The notes beneath the pieces were generated by a model. It saw nothing but the letters and a program-made list of their open reading frames with translations, made no database searches and was not told where the DNA came from. A DNA stretch of 64,000 bases from Acetobacter sacchari. Its GTDB lineage: Bacteria; Pseudomonadota; Alphaproteobacteria; Acetobacterales; Acetobacteraceae. Positions 42,832 through 51,138 of the stretch are shown here, in pieces. Location of the stretch: assembly GCF_017377715.1 (NCBI RefSeq), contig NZ_JAFVMF010000001.1, positions 248,001 to 312,000 of the forward strand, written 5' to 3'. A program made the translations under genes and the position numbers. Every line of letters begins with the position of its first letter. The stretch's first letter is position 1.

Positions 42832-43383
42832 CTAGCTGGCCTGACCGATGATCGCCGCCGTTGAGCAGTGATACGTGGTCGATTTGGTGCCGAAGCACCA
42901 GATGATGTCGTTGCTCGTCTGCGGGCGGTAGATCGGCATTTCACGGTCGGACGTATTGCAGTCGCACTCTTTCGGCACGTTGCACATATTGCGACCGCAG
43001 CAATCACGGTAGGCGATGACGTAGGAACGGCCATCTTCCGGGTTGCGGCAGGTGCCGATCCATGAAACCGGGGAGGGTTCCGTGCCCGGAGGGCAGGTGT
43101 GTACGCCGCCTCCGCAACAGCCGCACAGCACGCCGTCGATGGCGCAGTGCCGCCAGTAATCGCAGCGATCCGGATCTTTGGACTGCGCGTTGCGCTCGAA
43201 ATCCGTCAGCGTCGGCGGCGGGTTCGGCGCCGCCGCTTCCGCACGCGTGACGGGCAGCAGCGGGAAGGCGGGAGCGACGGCCATGGCCGTGCTCACCTTG
43301 CCGAGGACGCTGCGACGGGAAGAGTTGACGGCAAGGTAACGGGCGAATTTCTCGCTCAGTGTGTCGAACAGCGACACGGACAT
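42832..43383 (-). CDS. TTQ amine dehydrogenase light chain
   Basis: Catalytic small subunit carrying tryptophan tryptophylquinone. 183 residues: long Tat-type leader with 'SSRRSVLGK' (about residues 21-29) and cleavage near 50, then 'CDYWRHCAIDG'. By alignment with recalled MauA, the TTQ tryptophans are Trp108 ('SWIG') and Trp162 ('IIWC'), and the essential aspartates are Asp83 and Asp127 ('YRDCCG'). There are 14 cysteines after the leader, versus 12 in methylamine dehydrogenase. The 'CGCC' and 'RNMC' additions match the aromatic amine dehydrogenase pattern as I remember it, while the 'NDIIWCFG' block is MauA-like. Substrate therefore open. Confidence 0.93.
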   Translation of the reverse strand: MSVSLFDTLSEKFARYLAVNSSRRSVLGKVSTAMAVAPAFPLLPVTRAEAAAPNPPPTLTDFERNAQSKDPDRCDYWRHCAIDGVLCGCCGGGVHTCPPGTEPSPVSWIGTCRNPEDGRSYVIAYRDCCGRNMCNVPKECDCNTSDREMPIYRPQTSNDIIWCFGTKSTTYHCSTAAIIGQAS

Positions 43384-43422
43384 GCTTTACTCTCCCCTGA
43401 CCAGTTCGAACTTCAGCTCTGC

Positions 43423-43441
43423 GGGCGCCCCGAAGGCGCCC
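43423..43441 (-). other. Intercistronic hairpin between mauD-like and light-chain genes
   Basis: GGGCGCC-CCGAA-GGCGCCC, a 7-bp perfect stem in the 100-base gap. It could process or stabilise the mRNA so that the light chain is made in greater amount than the accessory protein. Confidence 0.45.
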
Positions 43442-43483
43442 GTCAGGACCGGCGATGTATGTGCGGCGCTGCTGCGCGTCAGA

Positions 43484-44101
43484 TCATGCCGCATGGGCGT
43501 GACCGGCGTGCGACCGCGCTGCGAGATAAGACTGGACCGTCGCGAAACCGGTCTCGTGCGCCGTCAGCAGGCTTTCCAGATGCTCGCGGCTGTTGACCAG
43601 TCCCTTCGCCACGATCGCGCCTTCCGTGCCGAGCAGCGCCGCGAACGGCAGCTTGTCGACGCCAATCATGCGGCCATAGCGATCATCGTTGACCATCTGC
43701 CCGCGCGGCAGGCCGAACGACGCGACCAGACGCTCCTGCGCTTCCGCGCTGTCGTCGCCCATGAACACCAGATCCAGCGCCTCCCGCCGGGCGAAGTCGC
43801 GTGCGATCGGCGCCAGTTTGCGAGAAATCGGACATCCTTCGCCGACAAAGAGCAGGAGCTGCATCCGCGCTCGCGGGCCGCCGAGAACGACTGGCGTTCC
43901 GTCCAGGGCGGAGCCGTTCCAGGTCGGGGCTTGCGCGCCGGGGGGAGGGCCGCCTCCCGCCATCAGGGCGCCGGCCGGGGCCACAACACGATAAAAGCCG
44001 CGCAGGGATCGGAACAGCAGGGCCATCACGACCGCCACTGCCGCCACGAGCAGCCATGTCAGCGCCTGCGCTGCGGCGAGCGTGATCACGCGGACGCCCA
44101 C
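43484..44101 (-). CDS. MauD-like thioredoxin-fold accessory protein, CPIS active site
   Basis: 205 residues: one N-terminal transmembrane helix (about 8-30) and a periplasmic thioredoxin-like domain, as in MauD, which is needed for correct disulfides in the light chain. The active site is Cys90-Pro-Ile-Ser93: the second cysteine of the usual CPxC is a serine (TCT codon). The following 'LAPIARDFARR' and the cis-Pro region 'GVDKLPFAALL' are family-like. Located between heavy and light chain genes, the normal mauD place, but mauE, which usually precedes mauD, is absent. Confidence 0.88.
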   Translation of the reverse strand: MGVRVITLAAAQALTWLLVAAVAVVMALLFRSLRGFYRVVAPAGALMAGGGPPPGAQAPTWNGSALDGTPVVLGGPRARMQLLLFVGEGCPISRKLAPIARDFARREALDLVFMGDDSAEAQERLVASFGLPRGQMVNDDRYGRMIGVDKLPFAALLGTEGAIVAKGLVNSREHLESLLTAHETGFATVQSYLAARSHAGHAHAA

Positions 44102-44162
44102 GCGGCTGGGCTGGACGGCTGCGAAGCGCGCGCCGGAATATGGATCGACTGCGTCATTCGGC

Positions 44163-45350
44163 TCACATATCCGGCACGATCGACATGCCGCCGACGCGCG
44201 CCTCGACGGTCCGGCTCACCTGCCCGGTGGCGGCGTCGATCACGGTGATCGGGCCGTCGTGGTCTCCCGTTACGTAAACGAGGGACGCCTTGTCGGGGCT
44301 GACGGCGACGCCTTTCGCGGGCGACGGCAGGTCGATTCTGCGAAGAAGGACCTGTTGCGCCGGATCGAACTCCCACAGCTCAGTGCCTGCGGTCTTGTGC
44401 GTCCAGTGGTTGCCGGAATGCATCAGCACGAAGAGGTGGCCGGTCGCGGTATTCCAGGCGAAAGGCTGCTGTCCGCCTGGACGCCACGCCAGTTCCTGTA
44501 CGCCGGTTCCTGCCTGTGGCAGGCCTGCGGCTTTCTGCAGGGACCATGTGGCGTCGATGGTGGGGTTCTGGCCGAGCGTGACGTTGTAGACCTTGCCCGT
44601 GTAGCTGATGAACAGCGCCTTGCCGGATTTGTGATCGACCAGCCCCTGTTCGAAGACGGGGTCGTTATTCGCGTCGAAGAACGGCTTGGTGTGGGTGATC
44701 GTCGGCTGCGATCCGTCGTTCACGCCGACATTGGTCAGGGACCCGTCGCCGCAAAGGCTGGAGAAACCACCGGATTTCCATGGGAAGATCAGCGCGCAGC
44801 CGGGGATGTCCACAGTCCGCGCGACAGCGCCCTTCGAAAGGTCCACCAGGGTGACGGCGGTCGCTGGGCTCATGTCGAAAATATACGCCCAGCGCCCGTC
44901 GCTGCTGACGTCGAGATCCTGCTTTTTGTAGACGGCGAGGGCGCGGGGCGGCAGTTCGATCTCTTTTGTCAGGGCGAGCGTCTTGGCGTCGTAGACCTGA
45001 AGCAGATCCTGTCGCGTGCCGTGATCGACGCGCGAATACATCGTGTCGGCCACATAGATAACCTTGTGGTCCGGCGAGATGGCGATATTGGCGAGCATGC
45101 TGGCGGGCAAGGTGCCCAGCATACGTCCCTTGTCCATGTCGAAAATCTGGTACGTGTAATCGGTCGCGGACGGGATGAACCAGTGCGGCCCGATCGGCGG
45201 CAACGTGGCGACGTCGTTCTGCTCCGCCTGCAACACGGGGTGGGCGCCAGTAGCCTGAGCCATGGCCGGGGTGTGTGACAGCACGGCGGCGAGACCGAAC
45301 CCCAGCGGTCCTATCGCGCGGCGGGCGCAGGTCTTCAGCCAATCCGTCAT
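44163..45350 (-). CDS. TTQ amine dehydrogenase heavy chain
   Basis: Large subunit of the periplasmic alpha2-beta2 amine dehydrogenase. 395 residues with a Sec signal peptide (cleavage near 'AMAQ') and a seven-bladed beta-propeller of the MauB/AauA type, with blocks 'ATLPPIGPHWFIPSATDYTYQIFD', 'VIYVADTMYSR' and 'GTGVQELAWRPGGQQPFAWN'. GAGGA precedes the ATG at 45350. Only 61 bases separate it from the mauD-like gene, too little for a mauE. Confidence 0.93.
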   Translation of the reverse strand: MTDWLKTCARRAIGPLGFGLAAVLSHTPAMAQATGAHPVLQAEQNDVATLPPIGPHWFIPSATDYTYQIFDMDKGRMLGTLPASMLANIAISPDHKVIYVADTMYSRVDHGTRQDLLQVYDAKTLALTKEIELPPRALAVYKKQDLDVSSDGRWAYIFDMSPATAVTLVDLSKGAVARTVDIPGCALIFPWKSGGFSSLCGDGSLTNVGVNDGSQPTITHTKPFFDANNDPVFEQGLVDHKSGKALFISYTGKVYNVTLGQNPTIDATWSLQKAAGLPQAGTGVQELAWRPGGQQPFAWNTATGHLFVLMHSGNHWTHKTAGTELWEFDPAQQVLLRRIDLPSPAKGVAVSPDKASLVYVTGDHDGPITVIDAATGQVSRTVEARVGGMSIVPDM

Positions 45351-45487
45351 CTCGGTCCTCCACGTAACGCGTGCAAGACAAGCCGAATTACGGGACGCCG
45401 CCAAGGGGATGAGAAAAAAAATCTTTCACGATCGCAACAATACCTTCGCGATCAACGTCACCTGAGCGGTCAACTGCGCCTTCGTCG

Positions 45488-45781
45488 TCAGGCCTTGCGG
45501 ATGAACAGGGTGCCTGAGCCGTCGGCCTCATCACGCTGCGATATGATCGCGTGACCCAGAGCGGACGCCGATCGGGACACGTTTCGCAGGGGCTCTTCCC
45601 CGCGCAGCGTCACTGCCAGCAACTGCCCGGAGCTCATGGCGTCGAGCACGAGACGCGTACGGACAAACGTCATCGGACACGTGTCACGCGTGATGTCGAG
45701 GGTTCGGTCGATGTGACCGACTCGGGAATAATTTTCGGTGGCCGCCGGGGTCGGCTTGGTCGTGTTTTCAGGCGCTTGCAT
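45488..45781 (-). CDS. TusA/SirA-like sulfur-carrier family protein
   Basis: 97 residues. The core 'LDITRDTCPMTFVRTRLVLD' has the Cys-Pro of the TusA family but Met-Thr instead of x-Pro, a variant I have seen in alphaproteobacterial TusA-like proteins; 'MSSGQLLAVTL' and the C-terminal strand complete the two-layer fold. It lies upstream of the amine dehydrogenase heavy chain on the same strand (137 bases between) and may be its first gene. Role in the cluster unknown; sulfur transfer or thiol exchange is conjecture. Confidence 0.8.
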   Translation of the reverse strand: MQAPENTTKPTPAATENYSRVGHIDRTLDITRDTCPMTFVRTRLVLDAMSSGQLLAVTLRGEEPLRNVSRSASALGHAIISQRDEADGSGTLFIRKA

Positions 45782-45977
45782 GCCGAGAAAATGGGCGCGA
45801 GGCGACGGTTCGGCAAGGTGTCGAGAGGTTCGCCCTCATCGAAGGCGGGCTGAAACGGGAGCGGCGGACGATGGCGCGGACGCGCGTCCTGGTAATGTAC
45901 CAGTGGACAAACTTCGGTTGAGTCGGCTACGCGACTTGCTCATGGATCGCAAACAGGTCGGCGATAGGATAAGCGCC

Positions 45978-46544
45978 GTGAACGCACGTTCGATCGTATC
46001 GGAAGACGCGCCCGTCCACGGGACGAGCGCAACGTCTGTACAGGAATCTCGAATCGCCAGGCTGTGCGTTGAGCGCGGCCTGAAGATGACCGGCCAGCGT
46101 CGCGTGATCGCACGCGTTTTGTCGGATGCAGAGGATCATCCGGACGTCGAGGAGCTTTACCGCCGGGCGACTGCTCTGGACTCCCGTATTTCGGTGGCGA
46201 CGGTGTATCGCACCGTTCGCCTCCTTGAAGAGAAGGGAATCCTTGAGCGCCGCGATTTCGGTGGTGGTCGGGCGAGGTACGAGGCTAGCGAGCATGGTCG
46301 CCATTATCACCTGATCGACATTGACACCGGCAAGGTGATCGAATTCGAGGATGAAGAGCATGAGGCGCTGATGCGCCGCATCGCCGAGCGTCTGGGCTTT
46401 GACCTGGTCTCGTTGCGGATGGAGCTGTTCGGTCGGCGCGTTCCCGCGCAGGAAAGCGCCAGTGCGGGCAAAGCAAGCGACAAGGCGGGCGCGGCGGGGC
46501 GCGAGCGCAAGACGCCTGCCGCACGTGGCGGGGGAAAAGCCTGA
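45978..46544 (+). CDS. fur: Fur family metalloregulator
   Basis: Metal-dependent repressor, about 188 residues. Winged helix 'LKMTGQRRVIARVLSDAEDHPDVEELYRRA' and 'ISVATVYRTVRLLEEKGIL', then the metal-binding dimer domain 'HGRHYHLIDIDTGKVIEFEDEEHE', which lacks the CxxC zinc motif, as in alphaproteobacterial Fur/Mur. A basic Ala/Lys tail follows. GTG at 45978 has AGGA at ideal spacing; ATG at 45942 is the alternative. Overlaps the next gene (TGATG). Whether iron or manganese is sensed cannot be read. Confidence 0.9.
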   Translation: MNARSIVSEDAPVHGTSATSVQESRIARLCVERGLKMTGQRRVIARVLSDAEDHPDVEELYRRATALDSRISVATVYRTVRLLEEKGILERRDFGGGRARYEASEHGRHYHLIDIDTGKVIEFEDEEHEALMRRIAERLGFDLVSLRMELFGRRVPAQESASAGKASDKAGAAGRERKTPAARGGGKA

Positions 46545-47392
46545 TGAGCGCTGAAAAGCCGAGAGGTTCGACACTTTCCACGCTGGACCTTGATCGCACA
46601 GGGTTCCACGAACTTCGTGGCGGCAATCTCGGTGTGCGCATCGCCACGACGGACGCGGAGAAAGACGCGGCGCAGGCGCTGCGCTATCGCGTGTTCTTCG
46701 AGGAAATGGGCGCCCATCCCGACGCGCAGGCGCAACGGTTGAAGCGCGACGTCGACGAATTCGATGATTATGCGGATCATCTGCTGGTTATCGATCACGC
46801 GATTTCTTCAGGGCCGGAGGGCGTTGTCGGCACCTATCGCCTGATGCAGGGCGACGCGGCGTCGAAACTGGGACGCTTCTACAGCCAGAGCGAATTCGAC
46901 ATTTCGCCGTTGACCGAATTTCCCGGCAGGCTACTTGAAGTCGGACGCTCCTGCGTTGATGCGCGTTACCGTGGGCGGGCGGCCATGCAGCTGCTCTGGC
47001 GTGGCATCGCATATTATATCTTCCTGCATCAGATCGATGTCCTCTTCGGCTGCGCGAGCTTGCCCAGCCCGAACCCGGACGATCTGAGCGAAGAGCTGAC
47101 ATATCTGTATCAGAACCATCTGGCACCGCCCGCGCTGCGTGTTCGCGCGCTGCCGGAGCGCCGCGTGGAGATGCTTCGGCGCGACCCGCTGACCATCGAC
47201 ACGCGAAGCGCGCTCGCCAAGCTGCCGCCCTTGATCAAGGGGTATCTGCGGCTGGGCGGTTATGTGGGGGACGGGGCGGTCGTTGACCCGCAGTTCAACA
47301 CTACCGACGTCGCGGTCTTGGTCAAAAGCGAGCTGATGGCCGACAAGTACTACCGGCATTATGAGCGGCGGCTGCGCGACGCGCTCGACTAA
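46544..47392 (+). CDS. olsB: GNAT acyltransferase, ornithine-lipid OlsB type
   Basis: Probably transfers a 3-hydroxyacyl group from ACP to ornithine, the first step of ornithine lipid synthesis. 282 residues with 'ALRYRVFFEEMGAHPD', 'DEFDDYADHLLVID', 'EVGRSCVDARYRGRAAMQLLWRG' and 'IDVLFGCASLPSPNPDDL', blocks of the OlsB/hemolysin-like family. The gene overlaps fur by one base. olsA is not in the window, so the pathway assignment rests on family similarity alone. Confidence 0.85.
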   Translation: MSAEKPRGSTLSTLDLDRTGFHELRGGNLGVRIATTDAEKDAAQALRYRVFFEEMGAHPDAQAQRLKRDVDEFDDYADHLLVIDHAISSGPEGVVGTYRLMQGDAASKLGRFYSQSEFDISPLTEFPGRLLEVGRSCVDARYRGRAAMQLLWRGIAYYIFLHQIDVLFGCASLPSPNPDDLSEELTYLYQNHLAPPALRVRALPERRVEMLRRDPLTIDTRSALAKLPPLIKGYLRLGGYVGDGAVVDPQFNTTDVAVLVKSELMADKYYRHYERRLRDALD

Positions 47393-47453
47393 GTCGAGTC
47401 CGGCGCTTCGCGGGTTGTTCGTAAGAGTTTAGGCGAACGCTTCATTCAGAATG

Positions 47454-47477
47454 GGCCGCGTGCGGTCCATCTTTTTT
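47454..47477 (+). terminator. Short hairpin and T-run after olsB
   Basis: GGGCC-GCGTGC-GGTCC stem followed by ATCTTTTTT. It covers the first in-frame ATG of the lnt frame, which argues for the later lnt start. Confidence 0.6.
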
Positions 47478-47495
47478 CAGGATTGGCATCGCTGC

Positions 47496-49085
47496 ATGAA
47501 CGCCCCCATCGCGGACACGCTTTCGTCTAGGGCGAAGCGTCCGCGTTTTTTGCAGCGCCTTCTTCCAAAAGCCGGCGCGTTTCTGAAGTTGGCGGCCTCT
47601 GGCGCCGTCGCCGCCCTGGCCTTTCCTCCCGCGCATCTCGTGTTTGTGCTGCCGTTCGCATTTCTGATGCTGATGCGTGCGATCAATGGCTCGCGCGACA
47701 TGCGGCAGGCGGCATGGGCCGGGTTCGCCTTCGGCCTGGGGCTGCATACGGCGGGGCTGTACTGGCTGACCAACGCCATTCTTATTCGTGCGAGTGAATT
47801 TTGGTGGTTCGTGCCGCTGGCGGCCCCCGGTTGCGCCGTCATTCTGGCGCCGTTCGCCGCCGTGCCTGCGGCCCTGTCGCGCCTCGCGCCGCGCGGCTGG
47901 CGGCGTGGCGCGCTATTCGCCGGGGTTTGGACGCTGTGTGACATGGGGAGGGCGTTCCTCTTCAGTGGATTCACGTGGAACCCTCTGGGTAGCGACTGGG
48001 CGTTCCATGGTTTTCTCGGCGATGTGATGATCCAGCCTGCGGCGTGGATCGGCGTCGACGGGTTGACGCTGCTGACGGTTTTGCTGGCTGTGCTTATGCC
48101 GCTCGGACGTCGGGAGGCGCTGCTGGGCGTCGTCGTCTTATTCCTTTGGGGCGCGGTCGGCGCCTGGCGTTTCGAGACTGTCGCCTCGGGCGTGAAGACC
48201 GATGAGCGTGTGTCGCCGATCGTGGTGCTGGCGCAGGGCAATGTGGCGGAGAAGGACAAGATCGGCCGCGCTGATGTGCGGACGGTGTTCGAGCGCTATC
48301 TGCGTCTGACTTCGGAGGGCGTGAAGGCGGCGGTGGCTGAGGCGGCGTCTGCCCAGGGTCCTGCGCGCCCGGTCGTCTATGTCTGGCCGGAGACCGCGTT
48401 TCCGGGCGTACTCGAGGAAGAACCGGAGGCGCGTTCCATGATAGCGCGAGCGGCTACCGGCGCGGCGGCGGGAATGATCGGCTCCCTGCGGCAGGCGAGC
48501 GACGGGCACTGGCGCAACTCGGTCATCGCTCTGGATGATAGCGGCGCGGTGAAAGGCGCCTACGACAAGGCGCGGCTGGTGCCGTTCGGCGAGTATCAAC
48601 CGGCGTTCATCCCTCTGCAGATTGTGCCGGGCGGGGGCATGACTCCGGGACCGGGCCCCGTGACGTGGCGTTTGCCGGGGCTGGCCCCTGTCGGTCCGCT
48701 GGTGTGCTACGAGGTCATTTTTTCCGGCCATGTGGTCGACCGGCGCCATCGACCGGACTGGCTGGTCAATGTGACGAACGACGCCTGGTATGGCGACAGT
48801 GCGGGCCCCCGTCAGCACCTGGCGGCAGTCAGGATGCGTGCGGTGGAGGAGGGATTGCCCGTCGCGCGTGCTGCGAACACCGGAGTCAGCATCGTATACG
48901 ACGCGCGCGGTCATGATATGGGGCGGCTGGAATGGGGACGGGAGGGCGTGCTGGTCCGGGCTCTGCCACCTGCCTTGCCGCCGCCTTTTTTCGCGCGGTT
49001 CGGGCAGGAGATACCGCTGGTTTTCTGTGTATTGACGATCGTCGTTGCAGTTTTTGGGCGTCGCCTCCCGCCGATTAGTCGATAA
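47496..49085 (+). CDS. lnt: Apolipoprotein N-acyltransferase
   Basis: Inner-membrane enzyme that adds the third acyl chain to lipoprotein N-terminal cysteines. About 529 residues from ATG 47496: six N-terminal hydrophobic helices and a nitrilase-like domain with the Glu-Lys-Cys triad in 'YVWPETAFPG', 'YDKARLVPFGEY' and 'PLVCYEVIF'. An earlier ATG at 47451 falls inside a terminator-like hairpin. Followed by the XRE regulator, a common alphaproteobacterial pair. Confidence 0.94.
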   Translation: MNAPIADTLSSRAKRPRFLQRLLPKAGAFLKLAASGAVAALAFPPAHLVFVLPFAFLMLMRAINGSRDMRQAAWAGFAFGLGLHTAGLYWLTNAILIRASEFWWFVPLAAPGCAVILAPFAAVPAALSRLAPRGWRRGALFAGVWTLCDMGRAFLFSGFTWNPLGSDWAFHGFLGDVMIQPAAWIGVDGLTLLTVLLAVLMPLGRREALLGVVVLFLWGAVGAWRFETVASGVKTDERVSPIVVLAQGNVAEKDKIGRADVRTVFERYLRLTSEGVKAAVAEAASAQGPARPVVYVWPETAFPGVLEEEPEARSMIARAATGAAAGMIGSLRQASDGHWRNSVIALDDSGAVKGAYDKARLVPFGEYQPAFIPLQIVPGGGMTPGPGPVTWRLPGLAPVGPLVCYEVIFSGHVVDRRHRPDWLVNVTNDAWYGDSAGPRQHLAAVRMRAVEEGLPVARAANTGVSIVYDARGHDMGRLEWGREGVLVRALPPALPPPFFARFGQEIPLVFCVLTIVVAVFGRRLPPISR

Positions 49086-49176
49086 ACGGTTAACAAACAC
49101 ATCTTTTGGTTGTAAAATTAGCATCTGTTTGAATGTTTTGCCGCTTTGCGGTCGAAGTTAAGGATGCTGAACGGCG

Positions 49177-49647
49177 ATGGGAGAAGAAACCGGGCGGAGT
49201 ACGGAGCGTGACGTCCACGTTGGTGGGCGTATCCGCTTGCGTCGCACGCTGCTTGGCTTGTCGCAGGAAAAACTGGGCGAGGCGATCGGGCTGACCTTCC
49301 AGCAGATTCAGAAATACGAGCGGGGCACAAACCGGGTCAGTGCGTCTCGCCTCTACGATATCGCTCACGTTCTCGATGTGCCGATCGGCTTCTTCTTCGA
49401 TGACATGAACGCAGATGCGCCGCCTGCTCGGCCTGTGGCAGGGGGCGGTTTTGTGGCTGGTTTTGCTGAGGCACAGCAGGGTTTTGGCGGCCCGCCTGCG
49501 GGCGGCGGCGGTTCGACCGGCGTTGATTCCGGCGTGCTGAACCGCCGGGAGACCATCGAACTGGTGCGCGCCTATTATCGTATCCCCGACGAAGGTGTTC
49601 GCAAACGGGTCCTCGATCTCATTCGCTCCATGGCGCCTGCGGAATAA
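49177..49647 (+). CDS. XRE-family helix-turn-helix regulator
   Basis: 156 residues. N-terminal HTH 'RIRLRRTLLGLSQEKLGEAIGLTFQQIQKYERGTNRVSASRLYDIAHVLDVPIGFFF', then a Gly/Ala/Pro linker, and a short conserved C-terminal helix ('RRETIELVRAYYRIPDEGVRKRVLDLIRSM'). This architecture is widespread in alphaproteobacteria next to lnt and metK; metK is not found here. Target genes unknown. Confidence 0.92.
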   Translation: MGEETGRSTERDVHVGGRIRLRRTLLGLSQEKLGEAIGLTFQQIQKYERGTNRVSASRLYDIAHVLDVPIGFFFDDMNADAPPARPVAGGGFVAGFAEAQQGFGGPPAGGGGSTGVDSGVLNRRETIELVRAYYRIPDEGVRKRVLDLIRSMAPAE

Positions 49648-49708
49648 CGCAGCGAAGCATCGTCCGCTCGTAACTTCCGTCAACTGCAGCGCGGCGTAAC
49701 GACGACGA

Positions 49709-50035
49709 TCAGCGTGGGTCGGGTGCGGGGGGAATGGGCATCCAGTGGGTGGCCCGCGCCTTAGGGGCAGTAATCCAGCGACCGTATTCCGGGTCCCAGC
49801 GGTCCAGCCATGTATAATCGCCGCGCCCGTCGATATGGTTGAACAGCAGCACCGCCGTCCCGTCTTTCGGCGCGCTTGCTATATCGCGCCAGAGGGTCGC
49901 CACGAACGTGTTCAGGGCCAGCCGCATACGGGTGCGGTAGAGCGACTGCGCCATCGGGTTCAAGGTTTCCCACGACCCATCGCAATAGTCGTAGTATGAG
50001 CGGGCTGCAGCTTCCAGTTGTTCTTCAGAAATCAT
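49709..50035 (-). CDS. DUF551-like small protein
   Basis: 108 residues. The C-terminal half has 'WRDIASAPKDGTAVLLFNH' and 'HWMPIPPAP', the pattern of DUF551-like domains often seen in phage and hypothetical proteins; the N-terminal half is helical ('EEQLEAAARSYYDYCDG'). Function unknown. No phage genes are nearby. Confidence 0.72.
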   Translation of the reverse strand: MISEEQLEAAARSYYDYCDGSWETLNPMAQSLYRTRMRLALNTFVATLWRDIASAPKDGTAVLLFNHIDGRGDYTWLDRWDPEYGRWITAPKARATHWMPIPPAPDPR

Positions 50036-50397
50036 GCGTCACTCTCTCTCTGGACCTTCGTCCTGCCGGACGAACTGATGCGCCGGGCGCTTCGAAACGC
50101 TGGCGTATTTTCGGTCGACAGGGCGGAGACGGGCGAGCAGTCGGCGTGTCGTCCTGAAGTCTGAAGTCGCGTTGGAAACATTAGGCCGAATGCGTCGGTC
50201 CGGTTCAAGGCGAACTGCGTCACGTTACGTTTTTATAGCGTTAAGCCTTAATGGCCAGTTTCCGGCGAGCGGGCGCTTTTGCCTGGGTGGGTCCGCCTCG
50301 CTTATTTTCGAAAAAACGAAGGTCGCGAAATATCACGCATGTTCGCCGCCTGGCCGGCAGGCGATTCCCTGACCGGTTTTCGCGCTCCGGGCGGCGT
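50036..50397. other. Intergenic stretch, no gene seen
   Basis: About 360 bases between the DUF551-like gene start and the eutC stop. No convincing coding frame or hairpin terminator for eutBC was seen. Confidence 0.4.
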
Positions 50398-51138
50398 TCA
50401 AGCAGAGGGCAGGGCTGCGCTCGGGTCGTCTTTAAGATTTACGCCTGTGCCGCCGATCCTGAGCGCTTCACGCAGCAACCATGCGAGTTTTTCAGCCGCA
50501 GACTCCGGCGAAAGGCCGCCTCGGGGGTGGATGTTGGAGATGCAGTTCCGTTCCGAATCCGCGCGTCCCGGACGCGGGTTCGCCGTGACGTAGAGGCTGA
50601 GGCTGTCGGCCACGCTCAGTCCCGGCCTCTCGCCAATCATCATGACGACGAAACGGGCTGCGAGTCTTTCGCCGATCTCGTCGCCCAGTGCGACGCGCGC
50701 CTGATGCGCGACGATGATGGGGGCGACGCTCCAGCCGGGCAATGCTTTGAGGCAGGCGGCGAGAACGCCGGGTGCTTGTCGCGTAACGGCGGTTGCGGAG
50801 AGACCGTCGGCGAGGACAAATACGACGTCATACGCGCCGGGCGGCAGACGGGAGGCATCCTCTTCGGCCAGTTGGCGGCCGAGATCGGGCCGCTGGAGAA
50901 AGGTCGCTCTGTCTGTCGCGCGACTGTGGACCTCGATAACGTCATCCAGTCCAAGAGTTGCGGCGTCAAGCGTTGCGCCGACGGCGTTGCGCGCCTGTGC
51001 GTGGGCGAGTTGAAAAGCGAGCACGTCGCGAGCCGGGATGGCGTCTCCGCATCGACCGAGACCCACTCGGGCGATGGTCAGATCCCGCAGATCGGCCCAC
51101 GGATCGACGCCCCTTGGCTCCGGCGTCTGATCGTTCAT
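50398..51138 (-). CDS. eutC: Ethanolamine ammonia-lyase small subunit
   Basis: Forms the adenosylcobalamin-dependent lyase with EutB. 246 residues from the ATG that overlaps the eutB stop by four bases; the frame upstream of it lies inside eutB. Signature blocks: 'TIARVGLGRCGDAIPARDVLAFQLAHAQARNAV', 'DVVFVLADGLSATAVTRQAP' and 'VMMIGERPGLSVADSLSLYVT'. No eutA reactivase, eutE or shell protein is in the window, so use of acetaldehyde probably relies on genes elsewhere. Confidence 0.95.
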   Translation of the reverse strand: MNDQTPEPRGVDPWADLRDLTIARVGLGRCGDAIPARDVLAFQLAHAQARNAVGATLDAATLGLDDVIEVHSRATDRATFLQRPDLGRQLAEEDASRLPPGAYDVVFVLADGLSATAVTRQAPGVLAACLKALPGWSVAPIIVAHQARVALGDEIGERLAARFVVMMIGERPGLSVADSLSLYVTANPRPGRADSERNCISNIHPRGGLSPESAAEKLAWLLREALRIGGTGVNLKDDPSAALPSA

